DNA of 64,000 bases, from assembly GCF_050586465.1 (NCBI RefSeq), contig NZ_JBOCEG010000003.1, positions 186,001 through 250,000 of the forward strand. Direction: 5' to 3'. Of the stretch, positions 26,606 to 33,563 are shown in pieces. The position numbers and the translations under genes were made by a program. This DNA comes from CAJXYS01 sp913063035 (GTDB lineage: Bacteria; Pseudomonadota; Alphaproteobacteria; Rhodobacterales; Rhodobacteraceae). Numbering within the stretch: position 1 is the stretch's first letter; every line of letters starts with the position of its first letter. The notes below the pieces were generated by a model. That model was given only the letters and a program-made list of their open reading frames with translations, did not search any database and was not told the origin of the DNA.

Positions 26606-27030
26606 CAGTGACCCGTGTTCTTCATGCTGGCCCAGGGCTCCTCCGGCGCCTGTGCCGCGCCCATCTGCAGCAGCTCGATCGAGATGTTGTCGGGGCTGCG
26701 CACGAAGGCCATGCGCCCGTCGCGCGGCGGGCGGTTGATGGTCACGCCGTTGTCCATCAGGTGCTGGCACATGGCGTAGATGTCTTCCACCTCGTAGGCG
26801 AGATGGCCGAAATGGCGGCTGTCGGAGGGCAGCCCGTCATCGCCGTCCCAGTTGTAAGTCAGCTCCACCGGGGTCTCGTGCTGGCCCGGGGGCGCCATGA
26901 AGACCAGCGTGAAACGGCCGTCCTCGTTGTCCCAGCGGCGCGTCTCCTCCAGCCCCAGCAGGCGGAAGAAATCCATCGTCGCGTCCAGGTCCTTCACGCG
27001 CACCATGGTGTGCAGGTAGCGGATGTTCAT
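26602..27030 (-). CDS. gloA: Lactoylglutathione lyase (glyoxalase I)
   Basis: A 142-residue enzyme that isomerises the methylglyoxal-glutathione hemithioacetal to lactoylglutathione. It is a single VOC-fold chain with two beta-alpha-beta-beta-beta modules. The four metal ligands fit His7 (RYLHTMVRV), Glu56 (TPVELTYNW), His76 (HFGHLAYEV) and Glu119 (ISIELLQM). The length matches bacterial GloA. It is the first gene of an overlapping group with two DUF1194 genes, a pairing whose meaning is unclear. It is divergent from thyX. Confidence 0.92.
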   Translation of the reverse strand: MNIRYLHTMVRVKDLDATMDFFRLLGLEETRRWDNEDGRFTLVFMAPPGQHETPVELTYNWDGDDGLPSDSRHFGHLAYEVEDIYAMCQHLMDNGVTINRPPRDGRMAFVRSPDNISIELLQMGAAQAPEEPWASMKNTGHW

Positions 27031-27215
27031 GATCCCTCCGTCGGTTGTCGGTGCGGCCGGGCAGCCCGGCCTCGCGGCCCATGATAGGGCCGGGCGCGCG
27101 GGTTGGAAGGGGCGATCCGTCCCCCGGCGCGGCCCACTGCATATGGGGGTTCAGCGGTGGCCCGATGGCAGATATAGTTTCCCCGACTCGCCGCATCCAC
27201 CGAAAGGATCCGCCC

Positions 27216-28121
27216 ATGACGCTCTCGCCCGAGCAGCAGGCCGAAATCGAGGCCGCCCGCGCCACCCCCCGCCCGACGCTGCGCGCCGTCGCCGAGGGGA
27301 TGGAGGCCCATCTCTACACCGCCCACGAGGTGCTCGATCACGGCTTCGTCCGGGTGATCGACTACATGGGCGACGATTCGGCCATCGTGCAGGCGGCGCG
27401 GGTCAGCTACGGGGCCGGGACCAAGCACGTCTCCAACGACGAGGGGCTGATCCGCTACCTGATGCGGCACTGGCACTCGACCCCCTTCGAGATGTGCGAG
27501 ATCAAGCTGCACGTGAAACTGCCGGTCTTCGTGGCCCGGCAATGGATCCGCCACCGCACCGCGAACGTCAACGAGTACTCGGCGCGCTACTCGATCCTCG
27601 ACCGCGAGTTCTACATCCCCGCGCCCGAGGCGCTGGCGGCGCAGTCCACGGTCAACAACCAGGGCCGCGGCGCCGTGCTGGAAGGGCAGGAGGCCGCCCG
27701 CGTACTGGAGATCCTGAAGGGCGACGCCACGCGATCCTACGACCATTACGAGGAAATGCTGAGCCAGGAGGGCCAGCAGGGCCTCGCGCGGGAACTGGCG
27801 CGGATGAACCTGCCGGCCAATGTCTACACGCAATGGTACTGGAAGACGGACCTGCACAACCTGTTCCACTTCCTGCGCCTGCGCGCCGACGCCCACGCGC
27901 AATACGAGATCCGCGTCTATGCCGAGGAGATCTGCCGCCTCGTCGCGGACTGGGTGCCGCTGGCCTACCGCGCCTTCGAGGACTACCGCATGGGGGGCGC
28001 GACGCTCTCGTCCAAGGCGATTGACTGCGTGAGGCGTATGCTCAAGGGTGAAGAGGTGACGCAGGAGACCTCCGGCATGTCGAAGGGGGAATGGCGGGAG
28101 TTTCAGCAGTTGTTGGAGTGA
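27216..28121 (+). CDS. thyX: Flavin-dependent thymidylate synthase
   Basis: A 301-residue enzyme making dTMP from dUMP with FAD and methylenetetrahydrofolate. The ThyX signature RHRTxxxNExSxR is present as RHRTANVNEYSAR (112-124). NEGL-type segments and YWKTDLHNLFHFL, with further FAD and dUMP contacts, follow. The length suits proteobacterial ThyX, which is slightly longer than the classic 220-250. The ATG at 27216 was chosen because MTLSPEQQAEIEAAR begins the conserved part; upstream in-frame codons are low-complexity. A foreign-looking gene starts 12 bases after the stop. Confidence 0.96.
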   Translation: MTLSPEQQAEIEAARATPRPTLRAVAEGMEAHLYTAHEVLDHGFVRVIDYMGDDSAIVQAARVSYGAGTKHVSNDEGLIRYLMRHWHSTPFEMCEIKLHVKLPVFVARQWIRHRTANVNEYSARYSILDREFYIPAPEALAAQSTVNNQGRGAVLEGQEAARVLEILKGDATRSYDHYEEMLSQEGQQGLARELARMNLPANVYTQWYWKTDLHNLFHFLRLRADAHAQYEIRVYAEEICRLVADWVPLAYRAFEDYRMGGATLSSKAIDCVRRMLKGEEVTQETSGMSKGEWREFQQLLE

Positions 28122-28133
28122 GGGATAGTAAAA

Positions 28134-29348
28134 ATGCCGCTCTTGTCACTTTGGGAGTCAGACCAGAAAACGGTAGAGCAGTTCACGGTCCAGCAAGCTG
28201 TGTCTTTTGCTGGCGATGGAAAGCTTAAAGATGGCTCCGATTGTTCGCTCGAGTTCCGCAAGTATCTCTCTCAAATCGAAACATCTAAGCTCAAAGTGTA
28301 TGTCGAGCAATGTCTTGGAGAGGCTTTCGACAAAAGTGGTCTTGTGTTGCAGGATCTTATCAATGAGCTTGGTCGACGACTAGATTTTCAGGTTCAGAAT
28401 GGATTTTACTCAGGTCGAAAAAGTGCAATCGGAAATGATGGCCTGTGGAAAGCGCCCGAGGGTAACCACATAATCTTGGAAGTCAAAACGACCGATGCAT
28501 ACCGAATGTCGATGGACACGATTGCAGGTTATCGAGCGCGGCTTATCGATGAGGGTGAAATTGGCTTAAGTTCCTCAATACTAATTGTAGTAGGAAGAGA
28601 AGATACGGGGGAACTAGAAGCGCAGGTGAGGGGGTCGCGTCACGCCTGGGACATCCGCCTCATAAGTGCTGACGCTCTTGTGAAAATGGTCCTTCTTAAA
28701 GAGAACTCGGATGAGGAAGAGACTGGTCAGAAAATCAGAAGTATACTTGTTCCGGTTGAATATACGCGTGTTGACGGTCTCGTGGATGTTGTTTTTACAA
28801 CTGCATCGGATTTAGATTCCGAACTTGAAGAGACTCCAGCTCTGGCTGCTCCTGCAGGTGAAACTAAGCTGCCAAGAAGTAACGAGGTGACTGATAAAGA
28901 TCTTCTGAATGCAAAGCGTTTCGCAATTATTTCAGCAATGTCAAATCTTGTTGGTTCCAAGCTTCTCAAGCGAACTAGGGCAATGTATTGGAGTGCAGAT
29001 AGGCATGCGCGGGTCGCTTGCACAATCTCAAAGCGCTACGAAGATGGACCTAGTTATTGGTATGCGTTTCACCCATCTTGGAAAGAATTCCTTGAGAAAG
29101 GCACAAATGGATATTTTGTTTTGGGGTGTATGGGGCGTAATGATGCCTTCTCAATCCCTCTCGAAGAACTAGTTCCCTATTTGGATTTTTTAAATACTAC
29201 GCACAGTAATAAGGGGCGTTACTGGCACATCCACCTAGAAGAATTGCCTAATGGGCAAGTATCCTTGGTGATTCCAAAAAGAGAGAACGTTTCCCTAGGA
29301 CGTTTTCGTATTGATCTTCCGGTGCAGTTTGAGTCGGCGAGTTCATAG
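28134..29348 (+). CDS. PD-(D/E)XK nuclease-like protein, AT-rich, probably acquired
   Basis: A 404-residue protein unlike its neighbours. Residues 90-120 read like a restriction-type nuclease core: a basic loop (GRKSAIG), Asp102 in NDGLW, and ILEVKTT with Glu116 and Lys118, i.e. D-x13-ExK. Residues about 260-395 form a second module (KRFAIISAMSNLVGSKLL..., SYWYAFHPSWKEFL, YWHIHLEELPNGQVSL) that may recognise DNA or a signal; I cannot name it. One 60-base line here has 24 G+C, against 38 in a line of thyX. No methylase or partner is adjacent. It could be an orphan restriction or anti-phage nuclease. It sits 12 bases behind thyX. Confidence 0.72.
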   Translation: MPLLSLWESDQKTVEQFTVQQAVSFAGDGKLKDGSDCSLEFRKYLSQIETSKLKVYVEQCLGEAFDKSGLVLQDLINELGRRLDFQVQNGFYSGRKSAIGNDGLWKAPEGNHIILEVKTTDAYRMSMDTIAGYRARLIDEGEIGLSSSILIVVGREDTGELEAQVRGSRHAWDIRLISADALVKMVLLKENSDEEETGQKIRSILVPVEYTRVDGLVDVVFTTASDLDSELEETPALAAPAGETKLPRSNEVTDKDLLNAKRFAIISAMSNLVGSKLLKRTRAMYWSADRHARVACTISKRYEDGPSYWYAFHPSWKEFLEKGTNGYFVLGCMGRNDAFSIPLEELVPYLDFLNTTHSNKGRYWHIHLEELPNGQVSLVIPKRENVSLGRFRIDLPVQFESASS

Positions 29349-29353
29349 GTGCC

Positions 29354-29383
29354 AAAAAACCCGCCCGGGCCAACGGCCCGGGC
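29354..29383 (-). terminator. Intrinsic terminator oriented leftward after the nuclease gene
   Basis: GCCCGGGCC (29363-29371) and GGCCCGGGC (29375-29383) form a 9-bp stem with loop AAC, and the minus strand then runs GGGTTTTTTGG. The U tract makes it a good terminator for leftward transcripts, although no leftward gene ends here. As a hairpin it could still end rightward thyX/nuclease transcription. Confidence 0.65.
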
Positions 29384-29533
29384 AGCGCCCGCCCCGCCCC
29401 CTTGGGCGGGCGCTGAACGCGCCCACCCCCGGGACGGGCGCTGCCCTCCGGGAGACCGGCCAGGGTCTCGAGGCCCCGCGCCGCCCTTGATCCCCGCCGC
29501 GCGCCGCGCCATACCCGGCCAGAGGAGGCCCCC

Positions 29534-29857
29534 ATGACGCTCTACGGCATCAAGACCTGTGACACCTGCCGCGCCGCGCGCCGCGCGCTCGAGGCCGCCG
29601 GCCACGCGGTCGTCTTCCACGACATCCGCGCCGAGCCGCTGGCCCCGGCGGTGCGCGACCGGTTCCTCGACGCCTTCGGCGGCGACCTGGTCAACCGCCG
29701 CTCCGCCACCTGGCGCCAGCTGCCCGCGGCCGAGCGCGCCCGCGCCCCCGCTGCCCTGCTGGCCGCGCATCCCACGCTGATGAAACGCCCCGTCATCGAC
29801 GACGGCGCCACGCTGCACCTGGGCTGGGGCAGGGACGTGCAGGCGGCGCTCACCTGA
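29534..29857 (+). CDS. ArsC/Spx family reductase-like protein
   Basis: A 107-residue thioredoxin-fold protein of the ArsC/Spx/YffB group. MTLYGIKTCDTCRAARRALE has Cys9 and Cys12, and HPTLMKRPVIDDGATLHLGW is the characteristic second half with the KRP motif. Such short members include Spx-like and YffB proteins rather than true arsenate reductases, and no ars genes are near. The role is therefore probably a glutathione- or thiol-linked reductase of unknown substrate. It has its own region between the AT-rich gene and the cold-shock gene. Confidence 0.85.
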   Translation: MTLYGIKTCDTCRAARRALEAAGHAVVFHDIRAEPLAPAVRDRFLDAFGGDLVNRRSATWRQLPAAERARAPAALLAAHPTLMKRPVIDDGATLHLGWGRDVQAALT

Positions 29858-29865
29858 CATGACAA

Positions 29866-29890
29866 CGGCCCGGGGGGCGCCCCCGGGCCG
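29866..29890. terminator. Hairpin between convergent ArsC-like and cold-shock genes
   Basis: CGGCCCGGGG (29866-29875) and CCCCGGGCCG (29881-29890) make a perfect 10-bp stem with a 5-base loop. There is no U tract on either side. Its place between two convergent genes suggests a shared transcription stop. Confidence 0.5.
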
Positions 29891-29937
29891 CGTGAGGCCC
29901 GCGCCGCCCCGCGGGGCGCGCGCGCGCGTGCGCGATG

Positions 29938-30147
29938 TCAGTCCAGCGCCTGCAGGTTGCCCGCGGCGGAGCGACCGTCGCGGCCCTGCTCCATGTCGAA
30001 GGACACCGCCTGGTTGTCGCGGAGCCCGGTCAGCCCGGCGCGCTCGACGGCGGAGATATGGACGAACACGTCCTTGCCACCGTCATCGGGCGCGATGAAG
30101 CCGTAGCCCTTGGTGGTGTTGAACCATTTCACTTTTCCGGTCGGCAT
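29938..30147 (-). CDS. Cold-shock domain protein
   Basis: A 69-residue CspA-like single-strand RNA/DNA-binding protein. RNP1 is KGYGFIAPD and RNP2 is VFVHISAVE; the N-terminus MPTGKVKWFN is standard. It acts as an RNA chaperone. The ATG at 30147 was chosen; the much longer open frame upstream is non-coding leader. The stop lies at 29938. Paralogues in this group of bacteria are common, so cold induction cannot be assumed. The long upstream region suggests regulation at the mRNA leader. Confidence 0.95.
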   Translation of the reverse strand: MPTGKVKWFNTTKGYGFIAPDDGGKDVFVHISAVERAGLTGLRDNQAVSFDMEQGRDGRSAAGNLQALD

Positions 30148-30479
30148 GGACCATTTCCTTTCGCTTGGGCCGCCGGCCCGATGCCCGCGGCGGTCGTGTC
30201 GCAGCCTCTTCCAGGTCGTGCCGGCTGCGGGTCGCAGGAAACGGTCGATGGTCGAAAGTCTGTCTTCACGTGCGAAAACCGTGGCGCGAATCAGTTTGAA
30301 AATCAACGCCGCACTGCGTCCCGCGCCCGGCCGGCGGCGATCCGCGCCGGTTGTGTGACGGGGTGATGACAAAACCGGCAGGATGCCCGCGCGGACGTCA
30401 CGAAACGCTCGCGCGGACCACGTCCCGGATTGCGCCCGGCGCGCACAACGCCTACATGCCCCCCAAACGGAGGTGAAAC
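30148..30479. other. 332-base intergenic region between divergent genes
   Basis: No convincing gene is present. It must hold the promoters of the leftward cold-shock gene and the rightward membrane-protein gene. The middle (about 30260-30310) is relatively AT-rich (GTGCGAAAACCGTGG, then TCAGTTTGAAAATCAA) and is the likely leader/promoter of the cold-shock gene. An AACGGAGGTG ribosome-binding site ends the interval. Confidence 0.5.
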
Positions 30480-30836
30480 ATGCGCAACGCGGCACTGATC
30501 CTCGGCATTATCGCCGGGCTCTGGGGCATGATGGTGGGCTTCTTCAGCTACGGCTACACCGAGTTCATCGCCTGGTTCGGCGAGATCGAGGACGTCGCCG
30601 GCCAGGTCGAGAACGTCGAGCGCATCCGCGCGATCTCGCTCGGGGCGCCGATCCTCGCGATCGCGGGGGGCGCGATGGCGCGGTCGCTCAACCTGGTGGC
30701 GGGGCTGCTGCTGCTGGCCTCGGCGGGGGGGATGTACTGGGGCTTCGGCTTCGGCGTCTTCACCATGTTCCCGATCGCGATGGCCGCGATCGGCGGGCTG
30801 CTGGCGCTGGCCGCCCGCCGCCCGGACCCGCACTAG
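30480..30836 (+). CDS. Small membrane protein of unknown function
   Basis: A 118-residue protein starting MRNAALILGIIAGLWGMMVG. It has about four short hydrophobic helices: residues 4-22, 52-65, 70-82 and 88-110. The segment between the first two is acidic (EFIAWFGEIEDVAGQVENVE). The start has a strong AACGGAGGTGAAAC leader. Its TAG stop and that of the convergent DoxX gene share the palindrome CTAG at 30833-30836. No family is recognised. Confidence 0.7.
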   Translation: MRNAALILGIIAGLWGMMVGFFSYGYTEFIAWFGEIEDVAGQVENVERIRAISLGAPILAIAGGAMARSLNLVAGLLLLASAGGMYWGFGFGVFTMFPIAMAAIGGLLALAARRPDPH

Positions 30837-31387
30837 CCCGCGCGCCGCGCCCGGAGCCACGCATCCACCGAGAGCGGCCCCGCGCCCCTGAGCACGAGGA
30901 CCGCCAGCACGAAGACCCAGAACGCCCGCTGGTCGAGGATCAGCGCATCCGGCGCGCGGTCGAACCACGCGCCCAGGTCGGCGCCGCCGACGCCGTGGCC
31001 GTAGATGTCGGTCAGGCTCTGGACCGCGACGAAGCCGATCATCCCCGCCGCCGCCAGCCGCGTGGCAAACCCCGCGAGGATCAGCGCGGGCAGCAGGAAT
31101 TCCGCCCAGGTGCCCGCAAGCGCCACCGCCCAGTGAAAGATCCCGAGCTGGCCGCTGTCATAGCCGGCGGCCTCCATCGCGCGGGGGAAGATCTGGACAT
31201 AGGCGCCGTCCGAGGGGCGGAAGATCCCCAGCGGCCCGTCGCCCAGCTTGGTCAGCGCCGAGCGCCAGAAATACGTCAGCAGCACGCCCGCGAAGACGAG
31301 CCGCGCCAGCGTCGGCAGCAGCCAGGCCGCGAGGCTGCGCTCGGCCCATGTGAACAGGGTGTCATGGAGCACGATCAGCCGGGTCAT
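30833..31387 (-). CDS. bufD: DoxX-family membrane protein (BufD-like)
   Basis: A 184-residue membrane protein with about four helices. The conserved first part LARLVFAGVLLTYFWRSALTKLGDG and the later AEFLLPALILAGFATRLAA follow the DoxX pattern. In bufferin clusters a DoxX-like protein (BufD) accompanies the DUF2282 peptide, DUF692 oxidase and DUF2063 protein, as here. Its start overlaps the DUF2063 stop (ATGA). It may handle electron supply or maturation at the membrane; its role in these clusters is not well defined. Confidence 0.85.
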   Translation of the reverse strand: MTRLIVLHDTLFTWAERSLAAWLLPTLARLVFAGVLLTYFWRSALTKLGDGPLGIFRPSDGAYVQIFPRAMEAAGYDSGQLGIFHWAVALAGTWAEFLLPALILAGFATRLAAAGMIGFVAVQSLTDIYGHGVGGADLGAWFDRAPDALILDQRAFWVFVLAVLVLRGAGPLSVDAWLRARRAG

Positions 31388-32136
31388 GCGCTCTCCTCCT
31401 CTATGCCGGTGATGGCCCCGCCGGCCAGCAGCCGCCCGAGCGCCGGGGTCAGGTCGAAGCCGGGCGTCGCGGCGCCCGCCTCATGGGCCGCGCCGAGATG
31501 CGCGCCGGCCATCAGCGCGGCCACGAAGGCGCCTTCGCCGGGGCCGAGGGCGGCCACCTCCGGGTCGTAGCCCGGCCGGGTGACGAGCGCGTCCTGGCCG
31601 CCCGTGCCGGGCGGCGGTGCGCCGGGGGTGGTGTTGGCGTGCCAGATCGCGGCCACCGGCCAGTCCGAGCGCACCAGCCGCAGGGCCGGGGCAAGGCGCA
31701 GCCGCGCGGCCGTCAGCCGGTCGGGCGGCAGCGCGGCCAGCGCCCCGGCGGCGAGCGGGGCGGCGTCGGCGGCGTGGTAGGCCTGCCGGCGCGCCAGTTC
31801 CAGCCGCGCGACGTCGGGCAGGTAGGGCAGATGCGCCACCGGCGGGAACGCCTCGAGGAAGCTGGGCATCGCCGTCCCATAGGTCATCAGCAGCCGCCCG
31901 CGGGGGGGATGGGCCCGCAGGAACACGCCCGCCATGGCGGCGAAGAACTCCGCGCCGAGCAGCCGGCGCAGCACCGGGAACCCGGTCTCGAGCGCCGCGG
32001 TCAGGCTGGCGGCCACGTTGTTGCGGTAGACGTCGAAGCGCGCGCCGGCCGGGCGGCCGGCGGGATCGGTCAAGCCGGCCGGTGCCGGCCGGGCCGGGTC
32101 GAGCAGCGCGGCGGCGAAGGCGTCCTGGGCGCTCAT
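31384..32136 (-). CDS. bufC: DUF2063 protein, partner of the DUF692 oxidase (BufC-like)
   Basis: A 250-residue protein beginning MSAQDAFAAALLDPARPAPAG. The N-terminal region (FDVYRNNVAASLTAALETGFPVLRRLLG, then FFAAMAGVFLRAHPPRGRLL) is the DUF2063 domain, annotated as putative DNA-binding but now regarded as a partner that presents the precursor peptide to DUF692 oxidases. The start overlaps the DUF692 stop by 4 bases (ATGA). The ORF open further upstream lies inside the DUF692 gene and was not used. Confidence 0.88.
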   Translation of the reverse strand: MSAQDAFAAALLDPARPAPAGLTDPAGRPAGARFDVYRNNVAASLTAALETGFPVLRRLLGAEFFAAMAGVFLRAHPPRGRLLMTYGTAMPSFLEAFPPVAHLPYLPDVARLELARRQAYHAADAAPLAAGALAALPPDRLTAARLRLAPALRLVRSDWPVAAIWHANTTPGAPPPGTGGQDALVTRPGYDPEVAALGPGEGAFVAALMAGAHLGAAHEAGAATPGFDLTPALGRLLAGGAITGIEEESA

Positions 32137-33005
32137 CCCGGCTGCTCCGCGGCAGCGTCGGCCAGCACCCGGGCGGCGCGGGCGGCCTCCGAGGCCAGCA
32201 CGGGCCAGTCGGGCACGTCGGTGTCCCACTCGATCAGGGTCGGGCGCGGTCCGCCGCGCCGGATCGTGTGGGCGTAGAGCGCCCAGACCGGGTCCACGAC
32301 CGGCGCGCCGTGGCTGTCGATCAGCAGCGGTGCGCCGTGATCGTCGGCCTGTGCGTCATGGCCGCCGAGATGTATCTCGCCCACGCGATCCAGCGGGAAG
32401 GTGTCGATATAGGCGACCGGGTCCCAGCCCTGGTTGGTCGCCGAGACGAAGACGTTGTTGACGTCGAGAAGCAGCCCGCAGCCTGTGCGCCGTGCGATAC
32501 CGGCCAGGAAATCGATCTCGGACATCTCGCTTTCGGCGAAGGCGAGGTAGGTCGAGGGGTTCTCGAGCAGCATCTGCCGGCCGAGCGTCTGCTGCACCTC
32601 GTCGACATGCTCGGCGACGCGGGCGAGCGTCGCGGCGGTGTAGGGCAGCGGCAGCAGGTCGTTCAGGAAATGCCCGTCATGGGTGGACCAGGCGAGATGC
32701 TCGGAAAACGCCGCCGGCGCGAGCCAGTCCAGCAGTCGCCGGAGACGCGCGAGATGGTCACGGTCGAGCGGCGCCTCGCCGCCGATGGACAGCCCGACGC
32801 CGTGGCAGGATATCGGGAAGCGGTCGCGCAGATCGCGCAGCTGGGCGATCGGGCGCCCGCCGTCGCCCATGTAGTTCTCGGCGTGGATTTCCAGCCAGCG
32901 CACCGCGCCGGGATCGGCCCCTATGGCGGCGTAATGCTGCGCCTTGTAGCCGACGCCGGGCGCGTCGGGCAGGGTCGCGGTCGGATCGGGGGCACGGTCG
33001 AGCAT
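32133..33005 (-). CDS. bufB: DUF692 multinuclear non-heme iron oxidase (BufB-like)
   Basis: A 290-residue TIM-barrel enzyme of the DUF692/MNIO family (relatives MbnB, TglH). Family motifs in order: GVGYKAQHY; LEIHAENY (38-45); SCHGVGLSIG (67-75, His68); SEHLAW (Glu102, His103); LLENPSTYL (Glu148); LLLDVNNVFVSATN (Asp181, Asn183); EIHLGGHD (His212, His216); LIDSHG (Asp230, His232); and LIEWD (Glu259). These supply a two- or three-iron site. In bufferin pathways the enzyme oxidises cysteines of the DUF2282 peptide to thiooxazole-type groups that bind copper. Its target, bufA, is the next gene upstream. Confidence 0.92.
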   Translation of the reverse strand: MLDRAPDPTATLPDAPGVGYKAQHYAAIGADPGAVRWLEIHAENYMGDGGRPIAQLRDLRDRFPISCHGVGLSIGGEAPLDRDHLARLRRLLDWLAPAAFSEHLAWSTHDGHFLNDLLPLPYTAATLARVAEHVDEVQQTLGRQMLLENPSTYLAFAESEMSEIDFLAGIARRTGCGLLLDVNNVFVSATNQGWDPVAYIDTFPLDRVGEIHLGGHDAQADDHGAPLLIDSHGAPVVDPVWALYAHTIRRGGPRPTLIEWDTDVPDWPVLASEAARAARVLADAAAEQPG

Positions 33006-33064
33006 GGGGCGGTTCTCCTTGGCCGGAGGGGACGCCCGGGCGATGCCGCCCGGGCGCGGGCGGC

Positions 33065-33364
33065 TCAGCCCTGTTCGGGCAGGTCGCGGTCCAGCGGCTC
33101 GAGCGAGCCCATCCGGTCGCCCGGCAGGTCCATCTCTTCGCAGGTACCGGCCGGCACCAGCGTCCAGGCGTTGCCCTGGTAGTCGACGGTCGAGGTTCCG
33201 GCGCAGGTGGTGCCGGGGCCGGCGGCGCAGTCATTTTCACCGGCCAGAGAAACGCCGTAGCATTTCACCTTTTCCTGCGCCTGCGCGGCGGTGGTGCCGT
33301 GGGCAGAGACGGCGGCGGCGACGGCGCCGGCGATGGCGAGGGTGGTCATGGTTTTATGGGACAT
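33065..33364 (-). CDS. bufA: DUF2282 precursor peptide (bufferin, BufA1-like)
   Basis: A 99-residue precursor. The ATG at 33364 gives MSHKTMTTLAIAGAVAAAVS and a Sec signal ending near AAQA (residue 29). The mature part has four cysteines: Cys35 (VKCYGV), Cys46 (ENDCAAG), Cys54 (GTTCAGT) and Cys75 (PAGTCEEM), the DUF2282 pattern. NAWTLVPAGTC is typical. The C-terminal 24 residues are acidic and cysteine-free. Relatives in Caulobacter are copper-binding RiPPs modified by a DUF692 enzyme before export. It heads a four-gene operon (bufA, B, C, D), with 59 bases to bufB. It may buffer copper in the periplasm. Confidence 0.88.
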   Translation of the reverse strand: MSHKTMTTLAIAGAVAAAVSAHGTTAAQAQEKVKCYGVSLAGENDCAAGPGTTCAGTSTVDYQGNAWTLVPAGTCEEMDLPGDRMGSLEPLDRDLPEQG

Positions 33365-33474
33365 GGGTGGTCTTCCTCCTGTGGGTCTCAAGGCCGCGGG
33401 TTTCCTTGGCGGCTGTCACAGGGGTAGCGGGGCGGGCCGATCACCGGCCACACACATGGGCGTGACACACGCGT

Positions 33475-33504
33475 ATGTCAGTGAATGTCAGAAAATGTCG
33501 CTGA
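33475..33504 (-). repeat. Three tandem 10-bp repeats upstream of bufA
   Basis: ATGTCAGTGA, ATGTCAGAAA and ATGTCGCTGA follow each other without gaps, sharing ATGTC at exactly 10-base intervals, about one helical turn. They lie 110-140 bases upstream of the bufA start and 60 bases past the stop of the upstream endonuclease-family gene. They look like a multi-copy binding site for a regulator of the buf operon. No sigma factor or metal sensor gene is adjacent. Confidence 0.5.
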
Positions 33505-33563
33505 AAAGGGGGTGGACTGAAACAGAATTGCCCGGATTCGGCCGCTCGGCCGCGGGTTTCGTT

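Noticed and set aside
28122..29533. A genomic island or integrated element around the AT-rich gene
   Set aside because: Only one gene differs in composition; no integrase, tRNA, IS ends or flanking direct repeats were found.
29534..29857. Arsenate reductase in an arsenic-resistance operon
   Set aside because: The protein is of the ArsC/Spx fold but no arsB, acr3 or arsR gene is near, and short Spx/YffB-like relatives have other roles.
30833..30836. Shared CTAG of the two convergent stop codons as a signal
   Set aside because: TAG stops on both strands overlapping in a palindrome can arise by chance in compact genomes.
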